NCBI GenBank assembly: GCA_033764445.1
Contig: JANRIZ010000012.1
Span: 1 to 54,726, forward strand
DNA length: 54,726 nucleotides
Source: JANRIZ01 sp033764445
GTDB taxonomy: Bacteria; Verrucomicrobiota; Verrucomicrobiia; JAWXBN01
Direction of reading: 5' to 3'
Translations under genes and position numbers: made by a program
In this document: positions 1-9,076 of the stretch, one piece after another
Layout of the letters: each line of letters begins with the position of its first letter
Position numbering within the stretch: position 1 is the first letter of the stretch
The notes under the pieces: generated by a model
Told to the model about the DNA's origin: nothing
Seen by the model: only the letters and a program-made list of their open reading frames with translations
Databases searched by the model: none

Positions 1-3000
1 CCGCCCATGGTGACACTTTGATTGACACTGGTGATGGTCCCATTGAGGGTCAGCAGACCGGTATCCGAATGGATGCGGGCGGCACTGGCCGCCGTGATGG
101 TGCCCGACCAGGTATTGGACCCGGTCAAATTGCGCAGGGCCCCATCCAAGGCAAGCCCTGTGCCGTTGAGGGTGAGATTTTCACGCACGACCAAAACCCC
201 GCCCTCGACCTCCAGACTGGCCCCGCTATTGACCGTGGTCGCCCCGTTGGTCGCCCCCAGGGCGTTTGAATTCTGAATGTTCAGAATCCCGGCATTGATG
301 GTGGTGGCCCCGGTATAGGAGTTGGAGGCCGTGAGTGTGAGCTTGCCTGTCCCGGATTTGATCAGGTCCCCGGTCCCGGCAATGTTGCCCGCAATCAGCG
401 AGTTGACCGTGCTGCTGATGGTCAGGGACCCGCCCGCACCGCCCCCGAGCTGGAGCAGGGAACCGGCGGAGGAATTGAGGACGGACACCGTCTCGGTGTT
501 GTTGGAAAGATTGAGGATGCCCCCGGCATTGAGGGTGACAGTGGCCGTGTCGGCAATCTGATTGGCCGCCAGCAGGGTGACCGTGCTGGTCTGGCCCGCA
601 CCGCCGACGGAGAGATTTCCACCAATGGCGTTGACCCCGGCGGTTTTGTTCAGAACCAGCGTTCCATTGGTCACCGTCGCCAGACCCGTTGTATTGGCCG
701 TCCCGCCGGAAAGTGTGACAGTACCCGTACCATCCTTGACCAAATTGCCCGTGCCGACGTTCAAGGTGCTGCTGATGGTGACATTGCCCGCGCCCCCCAG
801 AGTGATGTCCGTCCCCGTGCCGGTGATATCTCCGCTGAGGGTCAGGGTGCCGGCATCCGAATTGATGCGGGTGTCCCCATTCAATGTGATGGCATTGGCG
901 TTGGCGTTGTTGCCGGAAATGTTGCGAATGGCTCCTCCGCTGCCGACACCCGCCCCCTGAATGGCGATGGTGTAGGTGCCCAGGGTGATTCCCCCCTGCA
1001 ATTCCAATGTGGAACCGTCCCGGACCGTGACCGTTTGACTGTTGTTGCCGAGGGCAGTTGCGTTCTGAGCATTGATAGTGCCCTGAATAATGTCAACATT
1101 ACCATTAAAAGAGTTGGCTGAGGTGAGAATCAGCTTTCCACCGGTACCAATTTTATTGATGCCACCGGCAGCGTTCTGAATGACATCCGAAATCGTCAGA
1201 TTACCCGTTCCGGCGATATCAATAATCACAGTGGAATTAAAGCGTGTGGCCGCGTTGATGATCTGGTTGTTGGTGGAAAGCTGCATAATGCTCGGGAGCG
1301 TCCCCCCAAAATCCAGTCGAGAAGCTCCCCCCCCATTGTCAGTGATATTGAACAAGCCTGCATTCGTGTTGAATTTAAGGGTATTTAAGTCCACATCAGA
1401 ATTGACGACAGGGCCATTTGTGCGGACGATTCCCTCCATCGAAATGCGTGTACCGGTCGCATCGGGAGGAACGACATTTCCCACCCAGTTGCTTCCCCCA
1501 CTTGCATTCCAATCATTACCAGCAGCACCCCCGTCCCAGATGTTGAAACCGATATTGGTCGGAACAATGTACGACCATGTGCTCCCATAGGAACCAACCG
1601 TCTGATTGGCCCCCGTGACCATCGCACCGGAGCCGTACCCGGAAAAATAGATTCCATTAAGGTAGGCGGTTCCCAGATTGCTGTTGACCGTTTGAACGGC
1701 AAAACGGTCGGTATTGGCGTCCTGCCAATTCTGCACATAAAGATTTCCAGTCCCCGTGCCTGCATTGCTGATCAGGAAATTATTGGCCGTGCCAGAAGCT
1801 CCAAAATCGAGAGTGCCGTTGTTATAGCTGAGCTGGTCAATCCGCTCCGAATTGGTCCCATTGAGATTGAAGGTCCCTCCCGCCAGATTCAAATCGCTGC
1901 TGTCGTGCAGTCGGTCACTGCCCTGAATGCCCAGAGTGCCGTTGCTGACGGTGGTGGTCCCCGTGAAAATATTGGAGGCTCCCAAGGTCAGCACACCCTG
2001 ACCGTTTTTGGTCAGATTGCCTGCTCCTGTTCCCCCGTTCTGGATGACCCCCGAGATCAGCCCGGTGGAGTTGTTGCCCACGTCAAAGATCAGGGTCCGC
2101 CCGGTATTGTTTTCACTGAGGAGGATATTCCCGCCAAAGGTGGTGTTGGAGGCATTATTGATGGTAATGGTGCGGTTGGCCCCGTTGTTGGTCAGTGCCC
2201 CGTTGAGGGTGAGATTGGTGCTGCCCCCGATGGTGACATCGCCCAGAAGATTGATGTTATTGGACACAGCCTGGGCTCCCCCGCTGGCGGAAAGGGTCCC
2301 CCCGTAAATGGAGAGGAGTCCCGTGCCGAGTGCATTGCTGTTGCCTATCGCGATGGTACCCGCATTCAGGACCGTGCCGCCGCTGTAGGAATTGCTGCCG
2401 CTGAGGATCAACGTGCCGTTGGTGCCACTCTGAACAATGCCACCGGTATTGGTGATCCGGCCGCTGATGACCGCCAATCCTGAACCGATGTTTGAAATCG
2501 ACCAACCGCCATTGTTGATGACCCCGCTCAGGGTCAGGGCATTGGAGGTCTGGGATTGCAAAAAGAGGTTGGAGGTCAGGACCACATTGGCGGAAATGGT
2601 GTGGGCGGAGTCCCCATTGTTTTTGCTGGAACGGATGTACAACTGGCCGGGATTGCCCACGGCATCCATGCGCAGGGTGCCGTTGCTGACGGTGTAACCG
2701 AAGGGGGCGTCAAACTCAATAACCCGGTTGGTGCGGGTGGTGCCGGCCATGTTGACAAACTGGGCCGTCGAAACATAGGTGTTGTCAAAAAGGATGTCCG
2801 CACCCGGCTGGGGCACCACGTCGCCCACCCAGTTGGTGGCCGTGCCCCAGAGGGAATCCAGGGAATCGTTGTCCCACAGATGCGCCGTCTGATTGGTGAC
2901 CTCGATGTTCCGCAGATCGTGCCATTGGTAAGCCCCGCCGGTGCCCGCAAAAAAACCCATGCCAAGGGTGGAAGGACGGGTGTAACCCGAGAGGTCGGCG

Positions 3001-3767
3001 GTGAAAAGTTCCTGATACGCGTTGGTGCCGAACTTGACGGAAACGGTCAGCTGGTTTTCACGGGTGATCAGGATTTCCAGACTCCGGGCATCCACCGCAT
3101 TGGTGGGCCGGGCCGTGTAGGTATCAAAATCCATGTTTGTGGTCAGGGAACCCGACCCGGCGAGGTACTCGTAACCGGTGTTGCCCTGACCGGGTCCGCG
3201 CACCGCCACGGCATTGGAAAGAAACCCGGCCCCGCCATTTTTGCCCTCCGTGGCCGCGGAATAGTTGCCCCACTGGTCGATGCCGATGCCCAGATATCCG
3301 CCGTTCATGCCGGCATTGCCGTTTTTGTTGGCATACCCAAGTGATCCGCCGTCCTGCCCCAGAGAAAAGGTGGCCGAACCGTCGTAGAGATAAAAACCGA
3401 TGCCGTCGGCGCGACCCGGCGCAATCCCACCATTGGACCAGATGGCAAAGTCGAAATTGATCTTGATGGTCGTATTGGCGGAATCAAAAATGCTGCCGTA
3501 TCGCGCCGACGTGGCCCTGGTTCCGGCAAGGTCGGTCATTCTCAGCCATCCGGTGCCGTCGCTATCCCCATTGGTTGCGGTCAGAAAAGGTGTGTATCCG
3601 CCGGTGCCCTCAAAAATCCACCCGGATGCCGAATTGCTTTTGAAGGACTGATTGATGACGACCGTTTGAGAAAAGGCCACAGAAGTAGTCATGAAGCACC
3701 AGAAAATGATGCTCAAAACGACAGGAGTATTTTTTAGGGGCTGAATTTGATATTGGTTGAGTCGCAT
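1..3767 (-). CDS. Giant secreted protein: lectin-like N-terminus plus autotransporter-associated beta-strand repeats (partial)
   Basis: The frame is open from an ATG at 3767 to the window edge (about 1255 residues visible), so the C-terminus is missing. Residues 1-33 are a signal peptide: a basic, polar start followed by a hydrophobic stretch ending in VAFSQ. Residues of about 35-250 resemble an L-type lectin or concanavalin-like domain (DGIGFYLYDG, GYLGIGIDQWGNY). The rest is low-complexity Gly/Asn/Thr beta-helix sequence with repeats such as LTASNSYTGATTINAG, the autotransporter-associated (PATR) motif. Proteins of this type are exported and presumably sit on or leave the cell surface. In Verrucomicrobiota they often end in a PEP-CTERM or autotransporter barrel, which cannot be seen here. 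The gene is divergent from the LytS/LytTR operon. Frame and family are clear; the ligand and final location are unknown. Confidence 0.85.
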   Translation of the reverse strand, partial: MRLNQYQIQPLKNTPVVLSIIFWCFMTTSVAFSQTVVINQSFKSNSASGWIFEGTGGYTPFLTATNGDSDGTGWLRMTDLAGTRATSARYGSIFDSANTTIKINFDFAIWSNGGIAPGRADGIGFYLYDGSATFSLGQDGGSLGYANKNGNAGMNGGYLGIGIDQWGNYSAATEGKNGGAGFLSNAVAVRGPGQGNTGYEYLAGSGSLTTNMDFDTYTARPTNAVDARSLEILITRENQLTVSVKFGTNAYQELFTADLSGYTRPSTLGMGFFAGTGGAYQWHDLRNIEVTNQTAHLWDNDSLDSLWGTATNWVGDVVPQPGADILFDNTYVSTAQFVNMAGTTRTNRVIEFDAPFGYTVSNGTLRMDAVGNPGQLYIRSSKNNGDSAHTISANVVLTSNLFLQSQTSNALTLSGVINNGGWSISNIGSGLAVISGRITNTGGIVQSGTNGTLILSGSNSYSGGTVLNAGTIAIGNSNALGTGLLSIYGGTLSASGGAQAVSNNINLLGDVTIGGSTNLTLNGALTNNGANRTITINNASNTTFGGNILLSENNTGRTLIFDVGNNSTGLISGVIQNGGTGAGNLTKNGQGVLTLGASNIFTGTTTVSNGTLGIQGSDRLHDSSDLNLAGGTFNLNGTNSERIDQLSYNNGTLDFGASGTANNFLISNAGTGTGNLYVQNWQDANTDRFAVQTVNSNLGTAYLNGIYFSGYGSGAMVTGANQTVGSYGSTWSYIVPTNIGFNIWDGGAAGNDWNASGGSNWVGNVVPPDATGTRISMEGIVRTNGPVVNSDVDLNTLKFNTNAGLFNITDNGGGASRLDFGGTLPSIMQLSTNNQIINAATRFNSTVIIDIAGTGNLTISDVIQNAAGGINKIGTGGKLILTSANSFNGNVDIIQGTINAQNATALGNNSQTVTVRDGSTLELQGGITLGTYTIAIQGAGVGSGGAIRNISGNNANANAITLNGDTRINSDAGTLTLSGDITGTGTDITLGGAGNVTISSTLNVGTGNLVKDGTGTVTLSGGTANTTGLATVTNGTLVLNKTAGVNAIGGNLSVGGAGQTSTVTLLAANQIADTATVTLNAGGILNLSNNTETVSVLNSSAGSLLQLGGGAGGSLTISSTVNSLIAGNIAGTGDLIKSGTGKLTLTASNSYTGATTINAGILNIQNSNALGATNGATTVNSGASLEVEGGVLVVRENLTLNGTGLALDGALRNLTGSNTWSGTITAASAARIHSDTGLLTLNGTITSVNQSVTMG
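255..2425 (-). repeat. Four visible beta-strand passenger repeats inside the giant secreted protein
   Basis: Four recognisable copies of the pattern G-x-L-x-L-x-x-x-N-x-(Y/F)-x-G-x-(T/V)-x-(I/L)-x-x-G-(T/I)-(L/I) are coded at about 255-362, 1049-1150, 1915-2005 and 2323-2425, each with weaker flanking beta-helix rungs. They are protein-level repeats; the DNA copies have diverged strongly, so recent slippage or recombination is not indicated. Confidence 0.7.
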
Positions 3768-3783
3768 TCTCGATCATGGATGC

Positions 3784-3813
3784 CTTGAATCAACTTTTTG
3801 GAACTGATTCAAG
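3784..3813. promoter_or_regulatory. Perfect 9-bp dyad upstream of the giant secreted protein
   Basis: CTTGAATCA at 3784-3792 is repeated exactly in inverted orientation as TGATTCAAG at 3805-3813, with a 12-bp spacer; the half-site centres are 21 bp apart. It ends 16 bp before the start codon of the minus-strand gene. It could be a two-half-site operator or a hairpin in the 5' leader. No regulator can be named. Confidence 0.45.
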
Positions 3814-4040
3814 CAGGTACAGCAGCCGGTTTGGCTTGCCATGAACTTTCTAGCACATTATCAGGATTTTTTAAGAAGTCTTCGATAAAATGTATTAACT
3901 ATTCGATAAAACGCATAATTTCAATAATATGCAATGATTTTACCCAAAAAAACTTGCTTTTAAACATCAAAAGCTGTCCATATTTTATTCGCGCCCCCGA
4001 TCAAAAGGGTTTAAGCTCACCCCCAGGAGAAAAAAATCTG
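3814..4040. other. AT-rich divergent intergenic region
   Basis: This stretch separates two divergent transcription units and is strikingly AT-rich compared with its surroundings, particularly at 3860-3985. Besides the tandem repeat it holds a possible plus-strand promoter (TTGCTT at 3954-3959 and an AT-rich CATATT about 19 bp later). A reading frame upstream of 4041 is open, but its sequence is not protein-like and I do not count it as coding. Confidence 0.5.
3881..3911 (+). promoter_or_regulatory. Candidate LytTR-type tandem binding site
   Basis: TTCGATAAAA occurs at 3881-3890 and again at 3902-3911, in direct orientation with a 21-bp period. LytTR regulators are known to bind two direct repeats of about 9-10 bp on the same DNA face, two helical turns apart. 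The site lies in the AT-rich region between the giant secreted protein and an operon that encodes a LytTR regulator, so autoregulation, control of the divergent gene, or both are plausible. Confidence 0.5.
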
Positions 4041-5990
4041 ATGATTCCCGCACAGCCCTCCGACCTCCCTCTCAATCTTCGCCTTGGCAAACTGGAAGCC
4101 TTCATCAACAATTCTACCAGTGCCATTGTCATCACAAAGGCCTCCTCATCCAGTCCGCTCCACGGGGAAATTGTCTTTGCAAACCAGGCGTTCACAAAAT
4201 TGACGGGGTATCTTCCGGAGCAGGCCCAGGGAAAGGCCCTGCACATGCTCCAGGGAGCGAAAACCGCCTCCACGGAAACAGACCGCATCAAACAGGCCCT
4301 CGGCAAAAACCAGTCGGTCAAGGCCTCGCTGATCTGTTACGCGCAGGATCAGAAGGAATTCTGGGCGGATATGGAAATTTTTCCGATCCCCGACGACTCG
4401 AAGGGCATTTCCCACTTCATCCACATCCTCCGGGATATCTCCAAACGCAAGGCCCTGGAGGAAAAATACAGCCGACGCTCCCAAATGACCCGGCTGCTGA
4501 CGGTCATCGCCACCAAATTTGTCAATCTCCAGAAACATCACCTGCGTGAGGAAATCCAGAACCTGCTGCTCAGGATCGGCGAATTCACGCATTCGGACCG
4601 ATCCTTTGTCCTGATGATCGATCCGGTCAATTCCGTCCTCAACCTCGGGGGTGAATGGTGTGCCGTCGGCCACCCCCCGCGCCACACCCTTCTCCAAAAT
4701 GTCCCTCTCACCCGACTGAGTCGGACCCTGCAGAAAATGCGCAGCGGACTGATCCTCAAGATCCAGTCCGTCGACGATCTCGACGACATTCCCCCCGATG
4801 AAAAACAGTTCTTCCGGGACCGGGCCATGGACTGTTTTCTCTTCATGCCGATGCTTTTCCAGAACGAACTGCTCGGCATCATCGCCCTGGAACGCCATGT
4901 GGAATCCTCGCAGTGGGAGGACATCGACACGGATCTGGTCCAGATTGTCGCTGAAATCCTGACCGCCGCCCACAAACGCAAGGAGGCGGAGAACGAACTC
5001 AAAATCAGCGAACAGCGCTACCTTTCGGTCCTGTCCTCGATGTCGGAGGGGGTGGTCATCCACGACACGGACGGGGTCATCCAATTCTGCAATTCCAGTG
5101 CCGAAAAAATCATGGCCATGCCCATGGGGGAAATGCGGGGTCTGTCCTCGGCCGACTTCAAAAACAGGACCTTTCACGAGGATGGTTCCCCCTTCCCCCC
5201 CTACCAGCATCCCTCCATCGTCACCCTGCGCTCGGGAAAACCCTGCGAAAATGTCATCATGGGCATGAAGGTCACGCCCGAAAACATGCGCTGGCTTTCG
5301 GTCAATTCCCGGCCCATCCGCGGGGTGGAGGATGATTCCTATCAGGGTGTGGTGGTCACTTTTGTGGATATCACCGAACTCAAACGCGCCCAGGAAATCC
5401 TGGCCCGCGAAGCCCAGCTGATGATGCTCCGTTACCAGATCAATCCGCACTTTCTCTTCAACACGCTCAACTCCATTCTCGCCGAGGTCCCACACGAAAA
5501 CCGGGTGGTCACCAGCATGATCACCAATCTCGCCGAGTACCTGCGTTATTCCCTGAAGGAAGGCGAAAAATCCCGGGTTCCCCTCCGGGTCGAGGTCGAT
5601 GCCATCAAAAGCTACCTCGAAATTGAAAAGGTCCGTTTTGATGAAACCATCCAGTTCTCCCTCCAGATCGACCCCACCGCCGCCGACTTCGAGCTGCCCC
5701 CCTTCCTGCTCCAGCCGCTGGTTGAGAACGCCATCAAATACGGCAAACTCACCAGCCCCCGCCCCCTTCAAATCACCATCCGCAGCCATATGACCCCGCT
5801 CTCCTTCGTGCTGGAGGTCGAAAACACGGGGCGTTGGGTCCCAAAAGGCGACAATCCCATGCCCTCCCTCGGGATTGGATTGACCAATGTCACCGAAAGG
5901 CTCAAGTTCTTCTACAATCAGAACGCCGAACTGACCGTCTGGGAGGACGAGTTGACGGTCAGTTCCAAAATCGAAATCAAACGGATTTAA
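4041..5990 (+). CDS. LytS/YehU-type sensor histidine kinase with PAS-GAF-PAS input
   Basis: The product (649 aa) is a cytosolic two-component sensor without membrane segments. Order: PAS about 14-138 (VFANQAFTKLTGY), GAF-like about 150-315, second PAS about 325-450, then the LytS-family kinase core. The core has the phospho-acceptor His470 in RYQINPHFLFNTLNSI, the N box VENAIKYG (561-568) and the G box GIGLTNV (611-617). The LytS family typically phosphorylates a LytTR response regulator, and exactly that follows 20 bp downstream. The start at 4041 is preferred because AGGAGA lies about 10 bp upstream; the frame stays open back to 3798, but that part is AT-rich leader. The signal is unknown; PAS and GAF domains suggest a small molecule, redox state or light. 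Confidence 0.88.
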   Translation: MIPAQPSDLPLNLRLGKLEAFINNSTSAIVITKASSSSPLHGEIVFANQAFTKLTGYLPEQAQGKALHMLQGAKTASTETDRIKQALGKNQSVKASLICYAQDQKEFWADMEIFPIPDDSKGISHFIHILRDISKRKALEEKYSRRSQMTRLLTVIATKFVNLQKHHLREEIQNLLLRIGEFTHSDRSFVLMIDPVNSVLNLGGEWCAVGHPPRHTLLQNVPLTRLSRTLQKMRSGLILKIQSVDDLDDIPPDEKQFFRDRAMDCFLFMPMLFQNELLGIIALERHVESSQWEDIDTDLVQIVAEILTAAHKRKEAENELKISEQRYLSVLSSMSEGVVIHDTDGVIQFCNSSAEKIMAMPMGEMRGLSSADFKNRTFHEDGSPFPPYQHPSIVTLRSGKPCENVIMGMKVTPENMRWLSVNSRPIRGVEDDSYQGVVVTFVDITELKRAQEILAREAQLMMLRYQINPHFLFNTLNSILAEVPHENRVVTSMITNLAEYLRYSLKEGEKSRVPLRVEVDAIKSYLEIEKVRFDETIQFSLQIDPTAADFELPPFLLQPLVENAIKYGKLTSPRPLQITIRSHMTPLSFVLEVENTGRWVPKGDNPMPSLGIGLTNVTERLKFFYNQNAELTVWEDELTVSSKIEIKRI

Positions 5991-6010
5991 TCCACCCACA
6001 AGGACCGCCT

Positions 6011-6754
6011 ATGCCACGCAAACTCAAAGCCCTGCTTGTTGATGATGAACGTCTGGCCCACAAGGTTCTCCACACCTACCTCGATCAGATTCCGGAAATC
6101 GAGGTCGTCGGGGAGGCCCTTTCCATCGCCCAAGCCGTTGAGATGATCGCGGAGACAAAACCCGACATCATCTTCCTGGATGTCCAGCTCGGGGACGGCT
6201 TGGGATTTGACCTGCTCCCCAAAATCGAGGCCGGACCGGCGATCATCTTCGTGACGGCCTACCAGGAATACGCGATCCGTGCGTTTGAAATCAATGCCCT
6301 CGACTACCTGACAAAACCCATCAATCCGGACCGTCTGAAAGCCTCCATCCAGCGCGTGGTCCGGGCCTCGGGACCGGAGGAGAAAAAATCCAAACCCGGC
6401 CAGTTCCTCATCTCCGACCAGATTCTCCTCAAAATCGGCAACCGCGACCGGTTCATCAAAATCCTCGACATCACCATCATCATTGCCAATGCCGACTACA
6501 GCGAGGTCTTCTGGGCCGGCGGCAACAAGGGGCTTGTCCTCCGAAGCATGAAGGAATGGGAGGACATCCTGCCCGCCTCGGATTTCCTCCGTGTCCACCG
6601 CTCCTCGATTGTCAACATGCACAATGTCCTGGAAATCAAACCGCTCAAGGGTCAGGAGGCGGTCCTGGTCATCGACGGATTCCCGGCGGAAATCAAGGTC
6701 AGTCGCCGGGTCCTCCCCAAGCTGCGCGGCAGTCTCAAATCCCGCCCGTCCTGA
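6011..6754 (+). CDS. LytTR-family response regulator
   Basis: This 247-aa protein has a receiver domain (acidic pocket D11/D12, phospho-acceptor D57, T82, K102) and a C-terminal LytTR DNA-binding domain at about 140-245 (FLRVHRSSIVNM is characteristic). It follows the LytS kinase with a 20-bp gap and is its obvious partner. LytTR proteins bind direct repeats with about 21-bp periodicity, and such a repeat lies upstream of the operon at 3881-3911. Its 3' end overlaps the 3' end of the convergent CNNM gene by 20 bp. Targets are not known; the operon itself and the divergent giant secreted protein are candidates. Confidence 0.9.
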   Translation: MPRKLKALLVDDERLAHKVLHTYLDQIPEIEVVGEALSIAQAVEMIAETKPDIIFLDVQLGDGLGFDLLPKIEAGPAIIFVTAYQEYAIRAFEINALDYLTKPINPDRLKASIQRVVRASGPEEKKSKPGQFLISDQILLKIGNRDRFIKILDITIIIANADYSEVFWAGGNKGLVLRSMKEWEDILPASDFLRVHRSSIVNMHNVLEIKPLKGQEAVLVIDGFPAEIKVSRRVLPKLRGSLKSRPS

Positions 6755-7751
6755 TCTCCCCGGGGGCGCCCGTCTCCCGACCCCGGCGGTTCCACCGCCC
6801 CAGAATCCCGGAGGTGAGGGTGTTCAATGTCACCAAACCCACCACCCGCTCACGCTCATCACGCACCATGGCCACGGGCTGACGCGAGGTGGCCATCTTT
6901 TGAAGCACGGCATCGGCGGGTTCGTCGGACTGCACAAAAAGCGGACGGTGGAGATACCCGGAAAGGCCGCAGGAACGGTGGTCGGGATCAAACAGGATGT
7001 CGTACACGGAGGCCACGGCCTGCACCTGACCGCGTCCGTCCAGAACGGGCAGTCGCGACACGCCCTTGGCCTGCGCAAACTCCACCACCTCGGCGGGTTT
7101 CCATTCGGGGGAGATCGTGATCATCTCCGCCCGGGGGATCATCACTTCCCGGACCTTCAGATACCGGAAATCGAACACCTTGCTGATCATGCGCTGTTCC
7201 TCGGGACTGATCTCATGGGAGAGCAGTTTTTCCTGCGCGAGCAGGCGGATCTCGTCCCGGGTCACAAATATCTTCCGCGAGGAATATTCACTGCCGCCCA
7301 GCCGCAGGACGAGGCTGGAAATCTGGATCGAAAACCACACAAACGGCCAGAGCAGTTTCGACATCCACAGGGTGGGCCGTGCAAATATCAGACACGCGCG
7401 CAGGGGATAATCCCGGAAAAACATCTTGGGCAGCAGTTTGGCAAGGATGATGAATCCAAAAAGATACAGCACCGACACGACGACCATCTGCCATATCTGG
7501 TCGGGATGCCTCCACACCCAGTGGATGAACACCACGGTCGCAGCCACCTGCATCAGCGTATTGGTCGCGAAAATGACCGCCAACTGCTCCTCCGGGGCCC
7601 GGATCATCGCATCGAGAATCAGGGCCGAGGGTTGCCGCTGCTGCACACGGTCACGGAGTTTGACCCGGTCCAGACTCAGAATTCCCGCCTCCATACCCGT
7701 GAATATGAACACAAGCACCCAGCAGAAACCACAGATGATCAGTGTCTCCAT
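6735..7751 (-). CDS. CNNM-domain membrane protein with CBS pair, lacking the CorC domain
   Basis: The 338-aa product has an N-terminal CNNM (DUF21) membrane domain of about 180 residues with three to four hydrophobic segments, then a CBS pair (about 195-315) that includes VREVMIPRAEM. Members of this CorB/CorC/HlyC superfamily are linked to magnesium or other cation efflux. It ends about 20 residues after the CBS pair, so the small C-terminal CorC_HlyC domain found in its neighbour is absent. Its ATG is 2 bp after the stop codon of the upstream paralogue, which suggests translational coupling and possibly a hetero-oligomer. The gene's end overlaps the convergent LytTR regulator gene. Confidence 0.85.
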   Translation of the reverse strand: METLIICGFCWVLVFIFTGMEAGILSLDRVKLRDRVQQRQPSALILDAMIRAPEEQLAVIFATNTLMQVAATVVFIHWVWRHPDQIWQMVVVSVLYLFGFIILAKLLPKMFFRDYPLRACLIFARPTLWMSKLLWPFVWFSIQISSLVLRLGGSEYSSRKIFVTRDEIRLLAQEKLLSHEISPEEQRMISKVFDFRYLKVREVMIPRAEMITISPEWKPAEVVEFAQAKGVSRLPVLDGRGQVQAVASVYDILFDPDHRSCGLSGYLHRPLFVQSDEPADAVLQKMATSRQPVAMVRDERERVVGLVTLNTLTSGILGRWNRRGRETGAPGEIRTGGI

Positions 7752-7753
7752 GT

Positions 7754-9001
7754 TCAGCCCTCCCCACCCTTCTCCAACATCACCTGCAGGACGCGATGTC
7801 GGGTCATTTTTAACACGGTCACGGTCGTCCCCTCCTCCAACCCGATCTTCGACCCCACCCGCGCGGCGTTCTCCAGCTTCATCTGGACAAGTCCCCCCAT
7901 GGTGCTCACCCCCTCCTCCACAAGTCTGACTCCGGTGGCCTCATGGATTTCATCCAGGGTGGCCGCCCCGTCAATGAGGTACCGTCCGGGACCGATCCCT
8001 TCGATCAGCCATTCCTGACGGTCGAAATCCCCCTCCATCTGACCGAAAATCTCCTCACGGATGTCGCCATCGGTGACGATGCCCGAAAAGGTCCCAAACT
8101 CATCCACCACCACGGCAATCCGACGGCCCTGTTTCTGAAACAGGGCCAGCAAGGCCAGGGCCTTCATGGTCTCGGGCACAAGCAGGGGCGGCTCCATGGC
8201 CTCGGAAAGGTCCCGGGCCGGATCCCCGAGAAACAGCCGGGTGTTGAGGATGCCAATGATGGTATCCGGGGTCTGATCGTACACAGGCACGGCCCGATGG
8301 CGCCCCTCCCGCAGGACCCGTTCAATCTTCCCGCGCGACCAGTCATCCGAAACACTCACGAGATCCACGCTGGGGGTCATCAGGTCCTTGACCTTCTGAT
8401 CGCCCAATCCGACAATGCCCCGGATCATCTCGCTTTCCGTCTCCTTGAGCAGCCCCTCCTCCCGCCCGACGGCAATGGCCTGTTTGAACTCGGACTCGGA
8501 AAACTTCTCGTGAGGCTTGAGCCAGGAGGGGGTCAGATGGTCGATGATCAGCCGGGTGGTGCTCTCCATCGTGCGACGGACCGGGCGCAGGCAGATCATC
8601 AGCACCCGGGTCACCCGCACAATGCGGAACGAGGTCTGGAGCGGATTGAGGGAGGCGAGGGTCTTGGGAATGACCTCCACAAAAATCAGCAGGATAAAAA
8701 ACAGGGCCAGCACTTCCAGCCAGACAGGGAACCCGTAGGAGAGGTCATGAAAGACCCACAGTCCCAGCAGACAGGCCCCAAAATGGGAAAAGGTGTTCCC
8801 CAGAACCACAATGCTCAACAGCCGCTGCGGCCGGTCCAGCAACTCGGCAATGGGCGCCCCAAACCGGGGGTTCTTCTCCCGCAGATGGCGGATCTGCAGC
8901 GGTTTGAGGGAAAAAAACGCGCTTTCCATCAGTGAGAAAAAGGCCCCGCTGAGGATGGTCAGGAGAAAAGCCAGGATGAGGGTGAGTGAAAACAAATCCA
9001 T
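7754..9001 (-). CDS. CNNM/CBS/CorC_HlyC membrane protein (HlyC/CorC family)
   Basis: The 415-aa product starts with a CNNM domain (hydrophobic segments about 3-25, 60-82 and 92-115, with the EVIPKTLA motif typical of DUF21). It continues with a CBS pair (about 200-320, KDLMTPSVDLVSV, then VVVDEFGTFSGIVT) and ends in a CorC_HlyC domain (about 335-412). The family is associated with Mg/Co efflux or resistance. The start at 9001 is chosen because the hydrophobic domain begins immediately; the frame extends upstream into sequence antisense to the DUF309 gene. It is the first gene of a two-gene unit with the CNNM paralogue downstream. Confidence 0.87.
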   Translation of the reverse strand: MDLFSLTLILAFLLTILSGAFFSLMESAFFSLKPLQIRHLREKNPRFGAPIAELLDRPQRLLSIVVLGNTFSHFGACLLGLWVFHDLSYGFPVWLEVLALFFILLIFVEVIPKTLASLNPLQTSFRIVRVTRVLMICLRPVRRTMESTTRLIIDHLTPSWLKPHEKFSESEFKQAIAVGREEGLLKETESEMIRGIVGLGDQKVKDLMTPSVDLVSVSDDWSRGKIERVLREGRHRAVPVYDQTPDTIIGILNTRLFLGDPARDLSEAMEPPLLVPETMKALALLALFQKQGRRIAVVVDEFGTFSGIVTDGDIREEIFGQMEGDFDRQEWLIEGIGPGRYLIDGAATLDEIHEATGVRLVEEGVSTMGGLVQMKLENAARVGSKIGLEEGTTVTVLKMTRHRVLQVMLEKGGEG

Positions 9002-9076
9002 TTGCAGGAATACCGGTTTAACGGTTAAGTGCCCCGGAGACAAGCCCGGGATGGTCGCCTCAATGTCTCCCCCCTC

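Noticed and set aside
255..2425. DNA tandem repeat in the giant protein gene
   Set aside because: The repetition is at protein level only; DNA copies are too diverged to count as a nucleotide repeat array.
4146..5999. A 617-codon minus-strand reading frame
   Set aside because: It is antisense to the LytS-type kinase, whose plus-strand protein has all family motifs. The minus-strand product shows only composition-driven sequence.
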